Part shown: positions 10,007 to 15,701 of the stretch, piece by piece
Position numbering within the stretch: position 1 is the first letter of the stretch
Layout: each line of letters opens with the position of its first letter
Source of the DNA: Circinella minor
Lineage: Eukaryota > Mucoromycota > Mucoromycetes > Mucorales > Lichtheimiaceae
Reading direction: 5' to 3'
Assembly (NCBI GenBank): GCA_016758965.1
Contig: JAEPRB010000515.1
Location: forward strand, 1 to 15,701
DNA: 15,701 bases
Translations under genes and position numbers: made by a program
The notes under the pieces: generated by a model
Seen by the model: only the letters and a program-made list of their open reading frames with translations
Databases searched by the model: none
What the model was told of the DNA's origin: nothing

Positions 10007-10303
10007 AAAGAAAAAAAAATGTTATTATTTTTGACAGCTTTTAGATTCACTAGAAATAGTTAGTAAATTTTAATCATGAATAACTACAAGAGTTGGGTAA
10101 CTTGTAAATACGTTTTACTATTATTTTTGAAAAAAATTACAGCTAATAATTTTTATCATTATTTGTTGTTGATATGCAAGTCAATAATCACTCATTCTCG
10201 GCAATATATAACTTATTCTTTGTGGTATTATATATAAAGAATGGTGTGGCTCATATGTTAACCTTAAAAATAAAAATAAAAAGAAGAGTGAGCAAAAACC
10301 CTT

Positions 10304-10321
10304 TATATATATATATATATA
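10304..10321. repeat. (TA)9 microsatellite
   Basis: A TA run in the intergenic region, about 400 bp upstream of the flippase start codon. Confidence 0.9.
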
Positions 10322-10440
10322 ACCACTTCTCTTTTGGGGTGTGGGGAGTTTTAGTTTACTGTTGCCAAGGTGTTACCTAACGAACTCAGCTGTCCGGAAA
10401 CAGAGTTATTTTCATTTCCGCACTTGCGCAACAACATATA

Positions 10441-10455
10441 CACACACACACACAC
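10441..10455. repeat. (CA)7 microsatellite
   Basis: A short CA run in the flippase promoter region, between the GC-richer patch and the pyrimidine-rich tract. Confidence 0.9.
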
Positions 10456-10705
10456 ATATACAGGCTCAACTCTCGGTCGTTTTTTTTTTTTTTTTTTTCG
10501 TCTTTTTATCAAAAGAAACCTCCCTTTCTTCTTCTTCCTTTCTTTATCTTTTCTACTTTTTTTTTTTTTTTTAACGCGAATTGTCTTTTGAAAAAAATAA
10601 TAGAATAATAATATCTTTATTTGAAAATTACTTTTTTCTTTCTCTTTTTTTTTTCTTTCAATACCCTTTTTTTTTTCCTTTAAATAATAATAATAATAAT
10701 ATATA

Positions 10706-10715
10706 TATATAAAAG
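10706..10715 (+). promoter_or_regulatory. TATA-box-like sequence close to flippase ATG
   Basis: TATATAAAAG fits the TATA consensus well but lies only 14 bp before the chosen ATG at 10729. A functional TATA box would usually start transcription downstream of that ATG, so this is more likely AT-rich leader. If it is functional, translation would have to begin further on; the next in-frame Met is near 10987. Confidence 0.25.
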
Positions 10716-10728
10716 CTAGAGTCTTTTA

Positions 10729-13163
10729 ATGACTTCAAACAATCCCAACAATCCATTTGATGATCCAGGTGAAATATCCGGGTCATTCAATGGTCGTAAT
10801 GGACAACAACAAGAAAGTAATAGACAACATCAACCATTTATTGCTTATGGAGGTGAAGATGCAACTATTAATCCTTTTGCAGCTTCAGCTACAACAACTC
10901 ATCCTGTTCCTCCACAACAACAACAACAACAACAACACTATGGTGGTAATGCTGACCTTATAGATTTTCAACAAAACCAAACTCCAATGACAATAAATAC
11001 TTCATATCCTCCTCCATTACATACTGGTCAACAACAACCATTTTCACCACCTGGTACTAGTACGGCATATACTCCAGGAGCTCCACTTGGAAGAGTAGAT
11101 ACATTTAATACCGACACAGGTAATTATAATGCATGAATATATATATATATATATATATATTCATTATTAGTATACGCGTAAAAAAGAAAATAGGAGGGAA
11201 AAGTGAAGAAATCTATGCAATTTATTTTATTAACATATATGTGATTGTTACAAAAAAAAAACAAGCTTCTTTATATGATGATTCAGGTGCTATGAATGAT
11301 GAAGAGGATGATTTACGACTTTTATCTCATCAAGGACCTATTGCAGGTGCTCGTCAACAAACACAACAACAACAACAACAACAACAATCTTATTCAGAAG
11401 GTGGAATTCCACTTCGATCTCAAGGTTCATCGAATACAATAACACCACCACCTACTCAAAGAAAATCTAAAAAATCATCAGGATTGGGTACATCTGTAAA
11501 AGAATTTTTTAATGGATTATTAGGAAAACAAGGTGGAGCATCTGGTACAGCAGGTGAAGGAGGTGAACGTATTATTTATGTAAATAATCCAGAATTGAAT
11601 GATGATCAAAAATTCTTACACAACAGAATTTTTACTGCAAAATATACCATCATTACATTTTTACCAAGATTTTTATATGAAGAATTTTCAAAATATGCCA
11701 ATTTATTCTTTTTATTTATTTCTGGTATTCAAGTAAGTTTTTTTTTAGTAGTAATAGTAGTAGAGAGAGAGAAAACTTAAAATCTCATCAACTTTCTTTC
11801 CTATGTAAAATTATTATAATAGCAAATTCCAGATATTTCACCAACTTCACGTTGGACAACATTGGTTCCATTAGTTATTGTATTGTTCATTACTGCTCTT
11901 AAAGAAGTTGCAGAAGATTGGGTAAGAAAAAGAAGAATATTTTTTTAAAAAAAAAAAATTCATTTATGTGTAAAAATAAAACTAATATAATTATTTTAGG
12001 GTGTACATCGATCTGATGCTGAACTCAATGCTAGAAAATGCAAAGTACTTGTAGGAAGTGAATTTATTGAAAAAGCTTGGCGGGATATTAAAGTCGGTGA
12101 TGTCCTCCGTATTGAAAGTGGTGAAAACTTTCCAGCTGATTTAATATTAATCAGTAGTTCTGAACCTGAAGGTCTTTGTTATGTAGAAACAAGTAATTTG
12201 GATGGGTAAGAAAAAAAAATATATATAATTTTTTTTGTACTCTATTGATTAGAGGTTGAGGTTGGGGGGAGGGGGAAAAAAAGATGTGAGATTAATCAAT
12301 AATAAAATTATATAGTGAAGTTAATTTAAAAATTAAACAAGCATTACAACAAACAAGTAACATTTTAAATCCTATTGAAATGTCAAGATTACAAGGTGTT
12401 ATTAAATGTGAACAACCTAATAATCGATTATATAATTATGATGGTGTTTTATCTATTTCATCTATGGATGAAGTTGGAAAATCACGCGATTTTGCATTGG
12501 ATCCAACACAAGTTTTATTACGTGGTGCTCAACTTCGAAATACTTCATGGATTTATGGTATTGTTGTATTTACAGGTCATGAGACTAAACTCATGTTAAA
12601 TTCCAGGTAAAAAGTTATTCTTTTACTGCTCGTGTACTCTATTTGTAATACAAAAAAAAAAAAAATTCCAAACATTTGTTTAACATCCCTCTCTTTTTTT
12701 TTATTATTATTATTATAGCAAAAAACCATCCAAAATGTCTAATGTCACTCATATTACCAATCGAAATATTTTATACCTTTTTGCTATTTTGGTAATTATG
12801 AGTATTGCTTGTTCATGTGGTGGTTTAGGTTTTGCAATCAATAAAAGTCATGAAATGGGTTATCTTCCATTTGAAAATACCAATCGAGGTGCAGAATTTG
12901 GTTATGATATTTTGACATTTTTGATTTTATTTAATAGTTTTATCCCAATCAGGTTAGTCTCGATCTTTTATTTTATTTTGTAACCCCTAACAATAAGTTT
13001 ACTTATATTTTTCTTTTTTTAGTTTGATGGTTACCATGGAAATTGTTAAATATGTTCAATCACTTTTAATTGAAGCGGATCTTGATATGTATTATGAAAA
13101 AACAGATACACCTGCTGTTGCACGTAGTAGTAGTTTAATTGAAGAACTTGGACAGGTAAGATA

Positions 13164-13203
<40 letters not shown>

Positions 13204-15521
13204 CTTTGGATTTTTATCATTCATAATGAAATAAATAGAGAAGAGAGAAATTTTTAACCCAAAAAAAAAAAAAACAAAAATTGAAATATTGTGGGAAAAT
13301 ATATAGGTCAAATTTGTATTTTCAGATAAGACGGGTACATTAACATGTAATGAAATGCAATTTCGTGAAGCCTCTATTGCTGGTTTATCTTATGCTGATA
13401 AAGTGGATTCAGATAAACAAGCAAGAGAAGGATCAGATGATCCTACATTACAATATACATTTAATCAATTACAAGAACATTTAAAAACACATCCTACTGC
13501 CAATGTGATCAATGAATTTTTAATTTTATTAGCAGTATGTCATACTGTTATTCCTGAACGACCTAATGGTGATGATGATATTGTTTATCAAGCATCTTCT
13601 CCTGATGAAGGTGCTCTTGTGAAAGGTGCAAGTACTCTAGGTTATACTTTTCATGTAAGTTTATTTTATATATAAGGGTTGAAATAATGGGGGGAGGGAG
13701 ACGAGAGAGAGAGGTTTATTGTTTTTTTTTTGTTTTTTTTTTTTGCTCAATTTTTATTGTATATTTTAGACACGTCGACCCAATTCTATTACTTGTAGTA
13801 TTCGTGGTCATGATATGGAATTTCAAGTATTAAATATTTGTGAATTTAATTCAACTCGTAAACGTATGTCTGCTATTGTTCGTGGACCTGATGGTAAAAT
13901 CAAATTATATTGTAAAGGTGCTGATACAGTCATTTTGGAACGTTTGGCTGAAAATAATCCATTTATTGAACCCACTTTAATTCATCTTGAGGTAAATATA
14001 TATATATATATATATCTTTTATTTTTTTATTTTTAAAAAAAAAACAACTCACAATCAATCAATCCATTTTTTTTTTAAGGAATTTGCATCTGAAGGTCTA
14101 CGTACTTTATGTATTGCTATGCGTGAAATTCCAGAAGAAGAATATACACGTTGGTCACAAATTTATGATAAAGCATCTACTACTTTAGTGAATCGTGCTG
14201 AAGAATTAGATAAAGCAGCTGAAATGATTGAACAAAATTTATTTTTATTGGGTGCTACAGCGATTGAAGATAAATTACAAGAAGGTGTTCCTGATACTAT
14301 TTATTCTTTACAAGAAGCGGGTATTAAAGTTTGGGTATTAACAGGTGATCGACAAGAAACAGCTATTAATATTGGTTATTCTTGTAAATTATTGAATGAA
14401 GAAATGAGTTTAATTGTTTGTAATGAAGATAATCATTGGGATACAAAAAACTTTTTGGAAAAGAAATTAAAAGAAATTACTGATGTATTAAATCGTGGTG
14501 ATGAACTTGAGGTAAAAAAAAAAAAAAAAGAGAGAGAGAAATAATTGGATAGATCGAGATATTAATTTTTTATATATTTATATAGCCATTAGCATTAATT
14601 ATTGATGGTCGTGCATTAACATTTGCGTTGGAAAAAGATATTGAAAAAATCATGTTTGAATTATCTGTCATGTGTAAAGCAGTTATTTGTTGTCGTGTAT
14701 CACCACTTCAAAAAGCACTTGTTGTCAAATTAGTGAAAAAATATGATAAATCTATCTTATTAGCTATTGGTGATGGTGCTAATGATGTATCCATGATTCA
14801 AGCTGCTCATGTGGGTGTCGGTATTAGTGGTGTTGAAGGTTTACAAGCTGCTCGAAGTGCTGATTTTGCTATTGGACAATTCCGATTTTTGAAAAAGTTA
14901 CTTTTAGTTCATGGTTCATGGGCTTATCAACGACTTAGCAAAATGATTTTTTATTATTTCTATAAAAATATTGCACTTTATTTAACACAATTTTGGGTAA
15001 GTTTTTAATTTTTAATTTTTTTTTTTTAAAATTGGATGAAAACTGATCATAATTTTTTTTTTTTTTGTTATATAGTATGCTTTTTATAATGGATTTTCAG
15101 GAACAACATTCTATGAATCATGGACTATGTCTTGTTTTAATGTCATTTTTACCTTTTTACCACCTTTGGTTATTGGTATTTTTGATCAATTCGTATCTGC
15201 TCGATTATTGGATAAATATCCACAAATGTATATGTTGGGTCAAAGTAATGAATTCTTTAATCAAAAGAGATTTTGGGGTTGGTTTGCAAATGCTGTTTAT
15301 CATTCTTTGGTAAGTTTTTTTTTTCTATTAATTATTGTTCGTATTAAAAAGTTAACTCTATCTGATATATATATATAGATTCTATTTTTCCTTGGTGTTG
15401 CAGCATTTAGTGAAGATGGTGTATTTGCTAATGGTTTAGTAGGTGGTCAATGGTGGGCTGGTACAGCAGTATTTACAGCAGTCCTTGGATGTATTTTATG
15501 GAAAGCAGCATTAATTACAGA
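10729..15521 (+). CDS. DRS2: P4-ATPase phospholipid flippase, Drs2/ATP8A type (3' end outside window)
   Basis: Drs2-type flippases move phosphatidylserine from the lumenal to the cytosolic leaflet of Golgi/endosome membranes with a Cdc50 partner. Thirteen exons: 10729-11119, 11266-11732, 11823-11921, 12000-12205, 12316-12606, 12719-12952, 13023-13155, 13307-13654, 13770-13991, 14080-14511, 14586-14996, 15076-15309 and 15379-15521 (about 1203 aa so far). The first 230 residues are disordered, with NPFDD at 8-12 and two poly-Gln runs. The TM1 Gln-Gln pair is 286-287. The actuator motif reads DGEV at 387-390 instead of the usual DGET. PISL is at 561-564, DKTGTLT at 614-620 (phosphorylated D614), KGAD at 772-775, TGD at 885-887 and GDGANDV at 1003-1009. 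Membrane segments of the C-terminal half follow. The last donor is GTAAGT at 15522; the final membrane segment and tail are not visible. Exon 2 could instead begin at 11287. Confidence 0.92.
10915..10935 (+). repeat. (CAA)7 coding repeat (poly-Gln)
   Basis: Seven pure CAA codons in flippase exon 1 encode Gln-7 in the disordered N-terminus. A second, longer Gln run lies in exon 2. Pure codon repeats such as these tend to change length between strains. Confidence 0.92.
11137..11160. repeat. (AT)12 microsatellite
   Basis: An AT run in flippase intron 1, 17 bp after the donor at 11120. Confidence 0.92.
13165..13203. repeat. Compound (TA)n(TG)n microsatellite
   Basis: A TA run passes directly into a TG run in flippase intron 7, starting about 10 bp after the 5' splice site at 13156, just before the exon that carries the phosphorylation motif. 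Confidence 0.92.
13996..14015. repeat. (AT)10 microsatellite
   Basis: An AT run in flippase intron 9, directly after the GTAA donor at 13992. Confidence 0.92.
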
Positions 15522-15701
15522 GTAAGTAAAAATAAAAATAAAAAATTAAATAGAATTAGAGGGGGAATGATTTACAAAACATGTGTTTTGTAGAACTGAT
15601 GCTTGAGAAGGTTAGGAAAGAAGGTTCAACTTTTTAGGCGCTAGGTAGTTTTTCTTACTTTAGTAAATTTCTCTGTCTTAGGGCTCTTTGCTTTGTAGGA
15701 G
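15522..15701 (+). other. Flippase intron 13 or start of downstream sequence
   Basis: A consensus donor GTAAGT opens this stretch after a phase-2 exon end. Two acceptors are visible. The one ending at 15593 gives Glu, Thr, Asp, Ala and then a stop codon, which would lose the last membrane segment. The one ending at 15698 follows a good pyrimidine tract and leaves the last three bases (GAG) as the start of exon 14, in an open frame. The second fits the family better, with a 177-bp intron similar to others here. A 9-bp inverted repeat sits at 15573-15592. Confidence 0.5.
15573..15592. repeat. Perfect 9-bp inverted repeat around 2 bp
   Basis: TACAAAACA and its reverse complement flank the dinucleotide TG, inside the putative last flippase intron and overlapping a possible acceptor. 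It could form a small hairpin or be a protein-binding palindrome; a role in splicing or as an element end is unproven. Confidence 0.6.

Larger units (their letters stand above)
10007..10728 (+). promoter_or_regulatory. Ketoreductase 3' region and flippase promoter
   Basis: These 722 bp lie between the ketoreductase stop and the flippase ATG. The first part is AT-rich 3' flank with no gene seen. From about 10380 the sequence changes: a GC-richer patch (10380-10430), a CA run (10441-10455), and then about 200 bp of T/C-rich sequence with several T runs (10480-10680). This resembles the pyrimidine-rich core promoters of many fungi and would place transcription initiation in or just after it. An ATAAT/AT stretch leads to a TATATAAAAG at 10706-10715. 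Open frames in this part encode only Phe/Leu/Ser low complexity and are not genes. Confidence 0.55.

Noticed and set aside
10341..10591. Plus-strand open frames upstream of the flippase
   Set aside because: They consist of Phe/Ser/Leu runs from the pyrimidine-rich promoter and a Thr-His run from the CA repeat. They are not coding.
15600..15650. GGTTCAACT near 15623 as a tRNA B-box
   Set aside because: The flanking bases cannot form a T-stem, and no A-box or acceptor stem lies at the right distance.
1..15701. CRISPR array, insertion sequence or bacterial operon
   Set aside because: No spaced direct repeats, transposase frame or Shine-Dalgarno-led gene series was seen. Introns throughout show eukaryotic DNA.

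Overview
The window looks like nuclear DNA of an intron-rich, AT-rich fungus, most likely an early-diverging lineage such as Mucoromycota. That placement is inferred from gene content and style only. Every gene is split by short introns (66 to 198 bp) with GT...AG ends, and donors are mostly GTAAG or GTAAA. Third codon positions are A/T-rich, homopolymer A/T tracts and TA/CT/CA microsatellites are dense, and disordered protein regions carry poly-Gln and poly-Thr. No bacterial-style operons, tRNAs, rRNAs or CRISPR arrays were seen.

Layout: 1-1720 has no convincing gene, but it is strikingly rich in the palindrome TACGTA and has two small GC-richer islands. Three minus-strand genes follow. The first (4025 down to 1721) encodes a 665-aa UFD1-domain protein with TRAF-type zinc fingers and, near its C-terminus, a pattern matching the AZUL zinc finger of UBE3A. 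The second (6714 down to 4618) is a 556-aa secretory-pathway PA-TM-RING ubiquitin ligase whose RING has Cys where this family normally has His. The third (8654 down to 7229) is a 344-aa G-patch plus C2H2 zinc-finger protein of the GPATCH8 type. A 170-bp divergent promoter separates it from a plus-strand FabG/CBR4-type ketoacyl reductase (8825-10006, six exons, 248 aa). The last gene (10729 to beyond the window) is a Drs2/ATP8A-type P4-ATPase lipid flippase. Thirteen exons are visible, giving about 1203 residues up to the next-to-last membrane region.

All five gene models were built by hand. Each splice junction was chosen so that reading phase is kept and conserved family motifs join across it, and the first four models close exactly to a whole number of codons. 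The genes do not form an obvious pathway. Two neighbours act in ubiquitin biology, one in RNA processing, one in (probably mitochondrial) fatty-acid synthesis and one in membrane lipid asymmetry, as expected for an ordinary housekeeping stretch. No wholly new system was found. The points most worth checking are the UFD1-TRAF-AZUL architecture, the DGET-to-DGEV change in the flippase, the RING-HC change, the TACGTA cluster and the recurring G-rich blocks inside introns.
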